Of a stretch of 34,271 bases of DNA, positions 8,176-15,546 are shown piece by piece (the stretch's first letter is position 1; the number at the start of each line of letters is the position of its first letter). The DNA is from Wukongarchaeum sp048886645 (GTDB taxonomy: Archaea > Asgardarchaeota > Wukongarchaeia > Wukongarchaeales > Wukongarchaeaceae), in NCBI GenBank assembly GCA_048886645.1, contig JBHLKN010000010.1, positions 1-34,271 of the forward strand, given 5' to 3'. Made by a program: the position numbers and the translations under genes. The notes under the pieces are model-generated. The model saw only the letters and a list, made by a program, of their open reading frames with translations, was not told where the DNA came from and made no database searches.

Positions 8176-9279
8176 TTATAATGAGATTGGTATTGGTAGG
8201 CAGAGGAACGCTAAAATCATGGTGAGATAGGCGGCTATCTTCTTTCTTTTTGATATGGGAGTTACATCGTCTAGCCCACCAGGATGGCCCCTTCGAAATA
8301 GAAATAGGGCAAGTAAAGCCATCGCCACTAACCCTATCAACATCAGTATGAGGACTGACATAAAGGTTACTTGCCTGTGAACATCTTCGTCTGCTGTGGC
8401 TCGAAAAACATGACCCCCATCTAGTTGCCCCAAAGGTAGCAGATTTAACCCTGTTATGAGAAAACCTACCCACCCCGCAAAAGCTACAGGATGCACTAAT
8501 AACGTCTCTCCAGGACCTATCGTTACTATCCCTACTTTTTCCGCAATATACGCAAGGATCTCAAACAGAAGAATTGTCCAAGGAAGTTCCCCGATAAGTT
8601 TTTGCTCCTCCCATTCTTCTGCCTGTGTTTCTGGAACGCTAAAACTCATAGAAAGCCCGATGAGGGTAACAATTATTGCAACAATAAGCCCAGCAATTGG
8701 ACCGGCAATCCCTAAAGTGAACAGTTCATCGCGGTTTTTTATGGGTGCTTTTGCTTTTATAAAAGCCCCCATCGTCCCTATCGCAAATCCTGGTAAGGGG
8801 GGGAAAGGAAGAAAGTATGGAAGTGTTGATTCGATCCCATTCCGCTTGCTAGCATACATATGCCCAAGTTCATGAATACCGACTATACTCATTAAAGCTA
8901 TTGTAAAATAAAGAATGTTCAAAAACACTCCAGATTGAAGATGTAGCTTGCTATAGAGAACATCTGCATGCATATATCCTGCTAATGCTACTGTGGCGAT
9001 GGTTGCTAAAAATAATATCCAGTTAGTTCGTATATTGCTCTCGGTTTTTGGACCAATAAATGCGAGCCTTAGTATCGCCATGTTTTCCCCGTATTTTTTA
9101 AGGACTGGCGCTATTCTATAATTTTCAATGAGGTTTGTGGAAAGTTTTAACATACGTTGTTTTAGATCAGGAACCATCATGATAACGTATATTCCTTCTC
9201 CAGTCGAGAGTACTGGCAACATTTCCCTGACTAAATTATCTACTTCATAAACCTCGTAATCTTTCATGTTTTCATCCAA
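8176..9279 (-). CDS. Site-2 protease family (M50) membrane metalloprotease
   Basis: 367 residues. A soluble N-terminal domain of about 90 residues precedes at least six hydrophobic helices. Zinc ligands are in the HELGH motif (about residue 138) and in LLPLGQLDGGH (the family's NxxPxxxLDGGH with N at LNLLPLGQLDGG). The order HExxH, then a GPIAGLIVA helix, then LDG is the standard intramembrane S2P core, which cleaves transmembrane substrates such as anti-sigma factors or, in Archaea, unknown regulators. No PDZ domain is present. The TTG at 9279 has GGGTG 8 nt upstream; the ATG at 9267 is an alternative. Single gene, divergent from the acetyltransferase. Confidence 0.93.
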   Translation of the reverse strand: MDENMKDYEVYEVDNLVREMLPVLSTGEGIYVIMMVPDLKQRMLKLSTNLIENYRIAPVLKKYGENMAILRLAFIGPKTESNIRTNWILFLATIATVALAGYMHADVLYSKLHLQSGVFLNILYFTIALMSIVGIHELGHMYASKRNGIESTLPYFLPFPPLPGFAIGTMGAFIKAKAPIKNRDELFTLGIAGPIAGLIVAIIVTLIGLSMSFSVPETQAEEWEEQKLIGELPWTILLFEILAYIAEKVGIVTIGPGETLLVHPVAFAGWVGFLITGLNLLPLGQLDGGHVFRATADEDVHRQVTFMSVLILMLIGLVAMALLALFLFRRGHPGGLDDVTPISKRKKIAAYLTMILAFLCLPIPISL

Positions 9280-9368
9280 AAACTTTACACCCTTTGAAGA
9301 CCTTAATATTTTTATATTGATAACCCTCTTATTCGATATAAAAACCTCCCCGAACCGATTTTAAAAAG

Positions 9369-9378
9369 TTTATAATTA
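9369..9378 (+). promoter_or_regulatory. TATA box of the acetyltransferase gene
   Basis: TTTATAATTA sits 26-35 nt ahead of the ATG at 9404, so the transcript is probably almost leaderless. This spacing supports the ATG at 9404 over the upstream TTG at 9392. Confidence 0.45.
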
Positions 9379-9403
9379 GTTTAAAGGCGGGTTGTGGTTA
9401 AAA

Positions 9404-9895
9404 ATGGAGCCCCCCCAAACCATAACTGATTATATAATAAGACAGTTCGGCCCCCCTGATTTAACAGCCGTTATGAACATAAACAAGAAATATCTTCCTG
9501 AAAACTATCCTGCAAGCTTTTTTATGAGACAACACAAAGATTTTCCGGAAGCGTTTTTAGTAGCTGAATCAGAGGAAAAAATAATCGCCTACATAATGTG
9601 CCGTTTAGAGAGAGGCATCTCTTCCTTACATTTCAAATATCGTAATAAAGGACATATTGTTTCGATCGCCGTTATCCCCGAATATAGAAAGCAAAAAATA
9701 GGTACCAACATCTTAAGAAAAGCCATTGAAGCAGTAAAACAAAAAGGGGCCAAAGAGATATTTTTAGAAGTAAGAGTTACAAATTTTACCGCTATCGACC
9801 TCTATGAAAAGGAAGGTTTCACCAAAACTAAGGTTATTCCTGGATATTATAGGGATGGTGAAAGCGCATACGTAATGGCAAAAGAGCTAGACTGA
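9404..9895 (+). CDS. GNAT-family N-acetyltransferase (RimI/Ard1-like)
   Basis: 163 residues with the GNAT fold. The acetyl-CoA-binding motif A is at HIVSIAVIPEYRKQKIGTNI, where the R/QxxGxG/A pyrophosphate loop reads RKQKIG. It is followed by KEIFLEVRVTNFTAIDLYEK and GFTKTKVIPGYYRDGESAYV, which is the RimI/Ard1 signature (LEVRxxNxxAixLYekxGF...yY.dGedA). Such archaeal enzymes acetylate protein N-termini after methionine removal. An earlier TTG at 9392 would add four residues, but the promoter spacing favours this ATG. It is a monocistronic gene convergent with the longin-like gene. Confidence 0.9.
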   Translation: MEPPQTITDYIIRQFGPPDLTAVMNINKKYLPENYPASFFMRQHKDFPEAFLVAESEEKIIAYIMCRLERGISSLHFKYRNKGHIVSIAVIPEYRKQKIGTNILRKAIEAVKQKGAKEIFLEVRVTNFTAIDLYEKEGFTKTKVIPGYYRDGESAYVMAKELD

Positions 9896-9947
9896 ACCTA
9901 TTAAACCTAAAGTTATCGGAATCAGTTCCCGGAACCATAATCTTTAC

Positions 9948-10868
9948 TTAGGGAGGATATATTAGGTTGAGAATCTTCTGCTTGAATCCTCTTTTTTCCT
10001 CTTCTTCTTCTTCGTATTCCTCTACATCTAACAACGGGTATAGCGACCTTCTTTCCACGTAACTTCCCGCAAAGTATCCAAGCAATCCGTATGCAGGAGA
10101 CAAAAACAGTAAAGCAAGTATCAACCCTAAGGCTGCTGCTTGACCGGAAAAACCAAGACCTTCACCTAATTCACTAAGTTGATCTCTAAAAATTATTGAA
10201 AGAGAAATAACTCCTAAAATTATAGCGATTATCGCTGCCCTTATACCGTGTCTTCCATCACCAGTTACAGCCCCTGCTGTAGATCCTGGTATGAAAAAGC
10301 AACCAACAAATATCCATACAGCTAAAGCCTGGGGTGCTGTATCTTTTATGTCAAAAAGATTTTGGAGTAAAAACGCTATTCCAAACCCTATGTTAAACAG
10401 GATTAAACTTATTGCAATTCCCAAAACGAAGGTTTTTTCATTTCGAGGTTTGAGAATATCAAGGCGTCTTAAACGACCCTCAACACTTTCTTTAATAACA
10501 TCGTCAAATTTATTAAGGTTTTTAGATACGATTCGTTTTTTCAAAAACTGATCAATCTCTTCCTTAAACTGTGTCACAAACCTCGTTAAAAGTTCTTCAA
10601 GGATCTCTCCAAGCAAATCCGGATTATCCCTCGCATCACTAATTAATGCAGCATACAGTTGTACTCCATCCGCTTCTTTATAACCATACACGAGTTGATT
10701 TATTCCCATTTCTAACCGCTGTAACCGGTCTAGAAAAGCTTCTTTAGCTATATTTCTAACAGCCAAAAGAAAACCGGAAATCAACTGCTCATCTACCAAT
10801 GTTTCTCTGGTACGATAAGTGTAAAGACATGTTCCATCCTCACTGACGACGTATAGAGCAGTTATCAT
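9948..10868 (-). CDS. Longin-like domain protein with four C-terminal membrane helices
   Basis: 306 residues. Residues 1-105 look like a longin/roadblock-type domain: strand pair MITALYVVSEDGTCLYTYRT, helix LISGFLLAVRNIAKEAF, strands LEMGINQLVYGYK and VQLYAALISDARD, and a long last helix LLGEILEELLTRFVTQFKEE. A linker (KRIVSKNLNKF... about 110-140) leads to four hydrophobic segments at about 147-172, 182-202, 211-230 and 241-268, then an acidic EEYEEEEEEKRG cytosolic tail. I assign the domain by pattern, not by a search. Longin and roadblock domains commonly bind or regulate small GTPases, and two Rab-like GTPases are encoded 13-14 kb away. ATG at 10868; a TATA-like TTATTTAAAG lies upstream at about 10910-10920. 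Confidence 0.6.
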   Translation of the reverse strand: MITALYVVSEDGTCLYTYRTRETLVDEQLISGFLLAVRNIAKEAFLDRLQRLEMGINQLVYGYKEADGVQLYAALISDARDNPDLLGEILEELLTRFVTQFKEEIDQFLKKRIVSKNLNKFDDVIKESVEGRLRRLDILKPRNEKTFVLGIAISLILFNIGFGIAFLLQNLFDIKDTAPQALAVWIFVGCFFIPGSTAGAVTGDGRHGIRAAIIAIILGVISLSIIFRDQLSELGEGLGFSGQAAALGLILALLFLSPAYGLLGYFAGSYVERRSLYPLLDVEEYEEEEEEKRGFKQKILNLIYPP

Positions 10869-11079
10869 CTAAAACATTCTCCAAAAATGAGCAAAACGTT
10901 TCTTTAGATCTTTAAATAAGTATGCCTTATCTTTATTTTGTTTTAGTTCTTTATTTAGTTTTCTTGTTTTTTGTCTTGTTTTTGCTTTACTGTTTTTTGC
11001 CTTACAGTTAGTTTTATTAAGTTTGAATGCCTATTTTTTAACAGTGTTAAAAAAATATTAAGCAATAGATGATGAAAAA

Positions 11080-11355
11080 ATGATGATTCAAAAAATAAAA
11101 GTTCACAGTTTATTGGATTGTAGAGGCCTTTATTGCCCAGTCCCCGTTGCAAACGCAAGAGAAGAAATAGACAAATTAGAACCAGGAAAAATACTCCAGA
11201 TTATTGTCGACGATATAGCCGCAGAAGAAGACATACCCCGCTGGGCTAAAAGAACAGGCCACACACTCCTTGATAAATGGAAACAAGGGAATGACCTCTA
11301 CTTTATCATAAGAAAAGAAAAGACGAAAGACGAAATAAGCCAATATTTTGAGTGA
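11080..11355 (+). CDS. TusA-like sulfur carrier protein
   Basis: 91 residues covering one TusA (SirA/YedF) domain. LLDCRGLYCPVPVANAREEI carries the CPxP motif with sulfur-carrying C19, and the family's second half follows (GKILQIIVDDIAAEEDIPRW, then GHTLLDKW...DLYFIIRKE). TusA proteins pass persulfide sulfur between desulfurases, DsrE complexes and tRNA-thiolating or cofactor enzymes. It is followed 105 nt later by a two-domain paralog, then dsrE-like, iscS-like and iscU genes on the same strand. ATG ATG gives two adjacent possible starts at 11080 and 11083. Confidence 0.9.
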   Translation: MMIQKIKVHSLLDCRGLYCPVPVANAREEIDKLEPGKILQIIVDDIAAEEDIPRWAKRTGHTLLDKWKQGNDLYFIIRKEKTKDEISQYFE

Positions 11356-11460
11356 AAAGTCAAAAATTTTATGCCCAAACAAGCAAGGATACCAAAAAAT
11401 AAAAAATACCCATCTTTTTAATAAGATTGTAAAAAATATTGACTTGGTGGGTTTTAAAAA

Positions 11461-11934
11461 ATGGCAGGCGAAAAAATAAAAGTTGACAATTTACTAGATG
11501 CTAGAGGTCTTTTTTGCCCCATACCTGTCGTAAGAGCAAAGGAAGAAATTGATAAAATGGAGCCAGGGCAAATACTTCAAATAATCGCAGACGATCCAGC
11601 AGCAGAAGAAGACGTTCCTCGCTGGGCTAAAAGATTAGGCCATATCCTCCTTGATAAATGGAAAGAAGGAAATGACTTATACTTTATTGTAAGAAAAGAA
11701 AAGACGAAAAACATATTAGACGCTCGAGGTCTTTCTTCGCAAAAACTTATCAAAAAGGTAAAGGAAGAAATAGACCAAATAGAGCCAACAAAACTACTAC
11801 AGATAATCACAGATGCTTCTCCCGAAGCAGAAGAAGAAATACCCAAATGGGTTAAAGAAGAAGGTCATTCCTTCCTTTATAAATCAAAGGAAGGAGACGA
11901 GTTATTATTTATTGTAAGAAAAGAAAAGGCATAA
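11461..11934 (+). CDS. Two-domain TusA-like protein with degenerate second domain
   Basis: 157 residues. Domain 1 (residues 1-82) is a standard TusA with DARGLFCPIP (C19), closely similar to the preceding gene. Domain 2 (about 83-157) repeats the fold (ILDARGLSSQKLIKKVKEEI, then GHSFLYKS...ELLFIVRKEK), but C-P is replaced by S93-Q94, so it cannot carry a persulfide. I infer internal duplication followed by loss of chemistry in the second copy, perhaps leaving a docking or dimerising role. ATG at 11461 with GGTGGGTT about 8 nt upstream. The next gene starts 24 nt after the stop, so the two are probably co-transcribed. Confidence 0.9.
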   Translation: MAGEKIKVDNLLDARGLFCPIPVVRAKEEIDKMEPGQILQIIADDPAAEEDVPRWAKRLGHILLDKWKEGNDLYFIVRKEKTKNILDARGLSSQKLIKKVKEEIDQIEPTKLLQIITDASPEAEEEIPKWVKEEGHSFLYKSKEGDELLFIVRKEKA

Positions 11935-11958
11935 AAATAATGAAAGGAGGTAATATTT

Positions 11959-12327
11959 TTGGTTAGAAAACCAAAACTTTTATATGTCCAAACAAGCGGT
12001 GTAGATACTCCTGAAAGGACTTATGCTCCTTTTATTTTGGCTACAACTGCTGTGGCAATGGATATCGATGCAACCATCTATTTTCTGATAAAAGGCATTA
12101 CCGTGTTGAAAAAGGGTGAAGCAGAGAAGATAAAAATCGGTAACTTTCCCTCACTCAAAGAGGTAATGGATCAGGCTGTAAATGCTGGTGTTAAGATCTT
12201 AGTATGCGATCAAAGCTGTCAACTATTGGGCTTAGAAAAAGGGGATTTTGTTCCCGAAGCAAAAATAGTAGGAGCAGCAACTTTAAACGACCTCGTACTA
12301 GAAAGTGATAGTGTATTATACTTCTAA
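11959..12327 (+). CDS. DsrE-family sulfur-relay protein
   Basis: 122 residues of a DsrE/DsrF-like fold: LLYVQTSGVDTPERTYAPFI, a long helix, then KILVCDQSCQLLGLEKGDFV. C83 is in the place of the DsrE2 persulfide cysteine ('xxAC.MSM..MGi'), and C87 is a second nearby Cys. The end, GAATLNDLVLESDSVLYF, is the typical last helix-strand. DsrE proteins exchange persulfide with TusA, and the gene follows two TusA genes directly. The start is the TTG at 11959 because a perfect AAGGAGGT lies 8 nt upstream; no nearby ATG has one. It probably belongs to the tusA-dsrE-iscS unit. Confidence 0.88.
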   Translation: MVRKPKLLYVQTSGVDTPERTYAPFILATTAVAMDIDATIYFLIKGITVLKKGEAEKIKIGNFPSLKEVMDQAVNAGVKILVCDQSCQLLGLEKGDFVPEAKIVGAATLNDLVLESDSVLYF

Positions 12328-12360
12328 ATAATGCAAAAAAGAAAAAGGAGGTTAGTAAAA

Positions 12361-13626
12361 CTGAAAAAAGTTTTTATGGACTATCAATCAGGCATGCCTG
12401 TAGATCCCCTCGTTTTTGAAACCATGAAGCCATATTTCACAGAACATTTCGGAAACCCCTTATCATTACACTACTTAAGCGAACCAGTAAAAGAAGCTCT
12501 AACAAATGCAAAAGAAAAAGTTGCAGAACTTATAAACGCTGAAAACCCTGAAAAAGAAATAATTTTCACATCAGGCGGAACCGAAAGCATAAACCTAGCT
12601 ATAAAAGGAGTAGCCTTACGAAATAAAAGCGAAGGAAACCACATAATAACATCTAAAATAGAACATATGGCAACACTAAACACTTGTAAATTTTTGATGA
12701 AAGAAGGCTTCAATATCACTTTTCTCCCAGTAGATGAGCATGGAACAGTCGACATAGAAGCCCTAAAAGAAGAGATCACAGACAAAACAATCCTAATCTC
12801 CATAATGTATACCAACAACGAAATAGGAACCATAGAACCCATAAAAGAAATCGGAGAAATTGCAAAAGATAAAAAAATCTACTTCCATACAGATGCAGTG
12901 GCAGCAGCAGGAAAAATACCAATAGACGTACAAGAAGAAAACATAGGGCTTATGACCCTCTCCTCAAACGATATTTACGGCCCAAAAGGCATGGGCGCAC
13001 TATATGTCAACAAACGTGTAAAAATAGCCCCAATAATACACGGAGGAGGCCAAGAACGAGGGTTACGTTCAGGAACAGAAAACATGCCCGGAATAGTAGG
13101 ATTCGGCAAAGCCACAGAACTCGCAAAACAGAATATGGAAGAAGAAATAAAACACACAACAAAACTTAGAGACACACTAATAAAAAACATCCTTGAAAAA
13201 ATCGAACGCGCTTACCTCACAGGACACCCAGTAAAAAGGTTGCCAACCAATGCAAGTTTTAGATTTGACGGAATAGAAGGCGAATCAATACTGCTAAAAT
13301 TAAGCCAAAACGGCATAGTGACATCTACAGGATCGGCTTGCGCCTCACAAACCTTGGAACCATCCCATGTTCTACTCGCAACCGGTCTAAACCATGTACA
13401 AGCCCACGGCTCCCTGCTACTGACTTTAAGCAAATGGAGTACCGAAGAAGATGTAAATTACGTATTAGAAAAGCTCCCAAAAATTGTATCAAATCTTAGG
13501 GAGATATCCCCCCTCTGGCAGATGATAGTTCAAGGCATAGATTTGGAATCTAAGATGCAAGAATGGATGAAAAGAAGTAAGGAGGAAGAAGAAGAACACC
13601 ATCATCATGACGAACACGGCTTGTAA
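12361..13626 (+). CDS. IscS/NifS-like protein lacking the PLP lysine
   Basis: 421 residues of the class V aminotransferase (NifS/IscS) fold, with MDYQSGMPVDPLV, TSGGTESINLAI, the PLP-stacking H102 (SKIEHMATLN), D178 (HTDAVAAAGK) and the persulfide cysteine C327 in TSTGSACASQTLEPSHVL. The lysine that should bind PLP is absent: the usual S-x-H-K-x-Y-G-P-K-G reads SSNDIYGPKG, so H and K become N203 and D204; the usual Q beside D178 is A181. I recall an Asp at the equivalent place in Archaeoglobus fulgidus IscS, which partners IscU. The tail EEEEEHHHHDEHGL could bind metal. The AGGAGG at 12346-12351 lies inside the longest frame (ATG 12331) and points to a CTG start at 12361; ATG 12376 is a third option. 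iscU follows. Confidence 0.88.
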   Translation: MKKVFMDYQSGMPVDPLVFETMKPYFTEHFGNPLSLHYLSEPVKEALTNAKEKVAELINAENPEKEIIFTSGGTESINLAIKGVALRNKSEGNHIITSKIEHMATLNTCKFLMKEGFNITFLPVDEHGTVDIEALKEEITDKTILISIMYTNNEIGTIEPIKEIGEIAKDKKIYFHTDAVAAAGKIPIDVQEENIGLMTLSSNDIYGPKGMGALYVNKRVKIAPIIHGGGQERGLRSGTENMPGIVGFGKATELAKQNMEEEIKHTTKLRDTLIKNILEKIERAYLTGHPVKRLPTNASFRFDGIEGESILLKLSQNGIVTSTGSACASQTLEPSHVLLATGLNHVQAHGSLLLTLSKWSTEEDVNYVLEKLPKIVSNLREISPLWQMIVQGIDLESKMQEWMKRSKEEEEEHHHHDEHGL

Positions 13627-13730
13627 ACCACACAAAGATAAGTTAAAAGGATGAAAATGAGTTCAAATAAATGATTTAATAACACTTAATTTGATGTTTT
13701 CTTGTTATTTTATTGAGAGGTGAAGAAGTT

Positions 13731-14132
13731 TTGAGTATAAGTTATAGCGAGAAAGTTGTAGAGCATTTCAAAAACCCCAGAAATGTAGGGCAAATACCTG
13801 ATGCAGACGGCGTAGGAACCGTAGGAAACCCCATATGCGGAGACCTCATGTCCATTTACATTAAGGTCAAAGACGGTCGTATCGAGGATATCAAGTTTAT
13901 GACTTTCGGCTGCGGAGCGGCCATAGCTACGAGTAGCATGATTACGGAAATGGCTAAAGGAAAAACCATCGAAGAGGCTCTAAAGATCACGAGAAAAGAT
14001 GTAGCGGAGGAGTTGGATGGTTTACCTCCGATTAAGATGCATTGTTCTAATCTTGCTGCTGATGCGTTACACGCTGCTATTAAAGACTATTTAGAGAAGA
14101 AGTCTGGTGGTTCTACTTCAGATTCAGATTGA
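13731..14132 (+). CDS. iscU: Fe-S cluster scaffold protein IscU
   Basis: 133 residues of the IscU/NifU-N family. The start MSISYSEKVVEHFKNPRNVG matches the family. Cluster ligands C36 (NPICGD), C61 (FGCGAAIATSS) and C105 (KMHCSNLA) and the conserved D38 are all present; LPPIKMHCS is the LPPVK-like Hsp70-binding region. IscU assembles [2Fe-2S]/[4Fe-4S] clusters on receipt of sulfur from IscS. I chose the TTG at 13731 because GAGAGGTGA lies about 7 nt upstream; an upstream TTG at 13713 would place that site inside the gene. It lies 104 nt after the IscS-like gene. Confidence 0.95.
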   Translation: MSISYSEKVVEHFKNPRNVGQIPDADGVGTVGNPICGDLMSIYIKVKDGRIEDIKFMTFGCGAAIATSSMITEMAKGKTIEEALKITRKDVAEELDGLPPIKMHCSNLAADALHAAIKDYLEKKSGGSTSDSD

Positions 14133-14159
14133 TTTTTTCACTCACTCAACATTTTGATT

Positions 14160-15371
14160 TTAAATAATGCTTAGTTTTTTTCCAACTTTTTCTATGGCGC
14201 TTAGCGCCATACTCAAATCGTCTCGAGTTAGTAAAGCATTCATTTGTACTCTAATTCTTGAAAGTTCTCTTGCAACCATTGGATAAACAATGGGAGTTGT
14301 GAAAATATTTTCTTCTTCAAACAGTATTCTTGCTAGTTCTTGGGCTTTTCCAGGGTTTCCGATGATTAATGGTATGATGGGTGTTTGTGAATTTCCGGTG
14401 TTATAACCCATGTTTTGAACTTCTTTCTTGAAATAGTTCGTATGATCCCAAAGCCTTTGCACGTGTTCGGGTTCGCTTTCGACCACTTCAATAGCAGCAA
14501 TGCAGGCAGCTACAACACCAGGAGGATGAGCAGTACTCAACAAATAAGTCCTACTCTTATTCAAACAAAACTCGATTAAATCCCTTGAACCTGCAATGGT
14601 TCCCCCGAAAACGCCGAAACCTTTGCTCATTGAGCCTCCTTCTACGTGAACTTTTCCTTGTAGGTTATAATGGGCTACGATTCCTCTACCCTCTCCTAGA
14701 ACTCCTTCTCCATGGCAGTCATCGACAAAGATCATTGCTCCAAATTCTTCGGAGATTTTTACTATTCCAGGCAGGGGGGCCATGTCTCCATCCATGCTGA
14801 AAACTCCGTCAGTAACGATTAAGATTCTGCGAGCTCCTTCTTTTTCAGCTTCTTTTAACTGGGTTTCTAAGTCTGCTACATCGCAGTGTTCATAAATAAT
14901 TTTTGTAGCACCGGATAGTCTTACTCCGTCAATTATGGATCCGTGATTTAGTTCGTCGGAAACAACGATGTCTTCTGGTCCGACTAGTTGGGGTATAAGT
15001 CCGGAGTTTACAGCAAAACCTGTTTGGCATAATAGGGATGCTTCTACCTCTTTAAATTTGGCAAATTTTTCTTCGAATTCTTTTGTCAGATCAAAAGATC
15101 CTGCAATAACTGGTACTGCTCCGGCTCCTGCTCCGTATTTTTTTGTAGCTTCAATTGTGGCTTGAATTACTTTTGGGTGGGTGGCAAGGCCAAGATAGTT
15201 GTTCGTGTTAAGCATTAGAACTTCTTTGCGATCTACGATTGAGTGGGGTTTAGAGGCTTCTTCGAGATACCTTATGGTCCAATCAAGGTTATTCTTTTTT
15301 AATTCGGTGATTTCTTCCCTAAGAAAAGCGACAGGATCTCTTTTCATTAAAATAGTGGGATCTTTTGTCAT
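14160..15371 (-). CDS. kbl: 2-amino-3-ketobutyrate CoA ligase (glycine C-acetyltransferase)
   Basis: 403 residues of the alpha-oxoamine synthase family (fold-type I PLP enzymes). Recognisable parts are NTNNYLGLATHPKV, GAGAGAVPVIAGSFDL, the DELNHGSIIDGVRLS strand, TDGVFSMDGDMAPLPGIV, FVDDCHGEGVLGEGRGIVAH and the PLP-lysine segment GGSMSKGFGVFGG. The enzyme cleaves 2-amino-3-ketobutyrate with CoA to glycine and acetyl-CoA. It faces a threonine dehydrogenase gene, which gives the pathway. The ATG at 15369-15371 has AGGTGATC just upstream and gives the usual family length; the frame stays open to 15449, but that adds 26 atypical residues. Other members of the family (BioF, HemA) are less likely given the neighbour. 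Confidence 0.9.
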   Translation of the reverse strand: MTKDPTILMKRDPVAFLREEITELKKNNLDWTIRYLEEASKPHSIVDRKEVLMLNTNNYLGLATHPKVIQATIEATKKYGAGAGAVPVIAGSFDLTKEFEEKFAKFKEVEASLLCQTGFAVNSGLIPQLVGPEDIVVSDELNHGSIIDGVRLSGATKIIYEHCDVADLETQLKEAEKEGARRILIVTDGVFSMDGDMAPLPGIVKISEEFGAMIFVDDCHGEGVLGEGRGIVAHYNLQGKVHVEGGSMSKGFGVFGGTIAGSRDLIEFCLNKSRTYLLSTAHPPGVVAACIAAIEVVESEPEHVQRLWDHTNYFKKEVQNMGYNTGNSQTPIIPLIIGNPGKAQELARILFEEENIFTTPIVYPMVARELSRIRVQMNALLTRDDLSMALSAIEKVGKKLSII

Positions 15372-15546
15372 TAGATCACCTAAAAAAGTTTTAAAATTGA
15401 ACGAAATTTTCAATTGAACGTTATTTTGAAAATTTATTAGTTTTTCCAAATCGAAAAAAGAGGTTGAAAATGGGAAAAATGGTAAACTTTTTTAATTCAA
15501 TATTATGAGTAAATCCAGTCATTTATGAAGTAAAAGATTGATAAAA

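Noticed and set aside
8456..8875. 139-codon frame opposite the site-2 protease gene
   Set aside because: Antisense shadow; the protease frame has full catalytic motifs.
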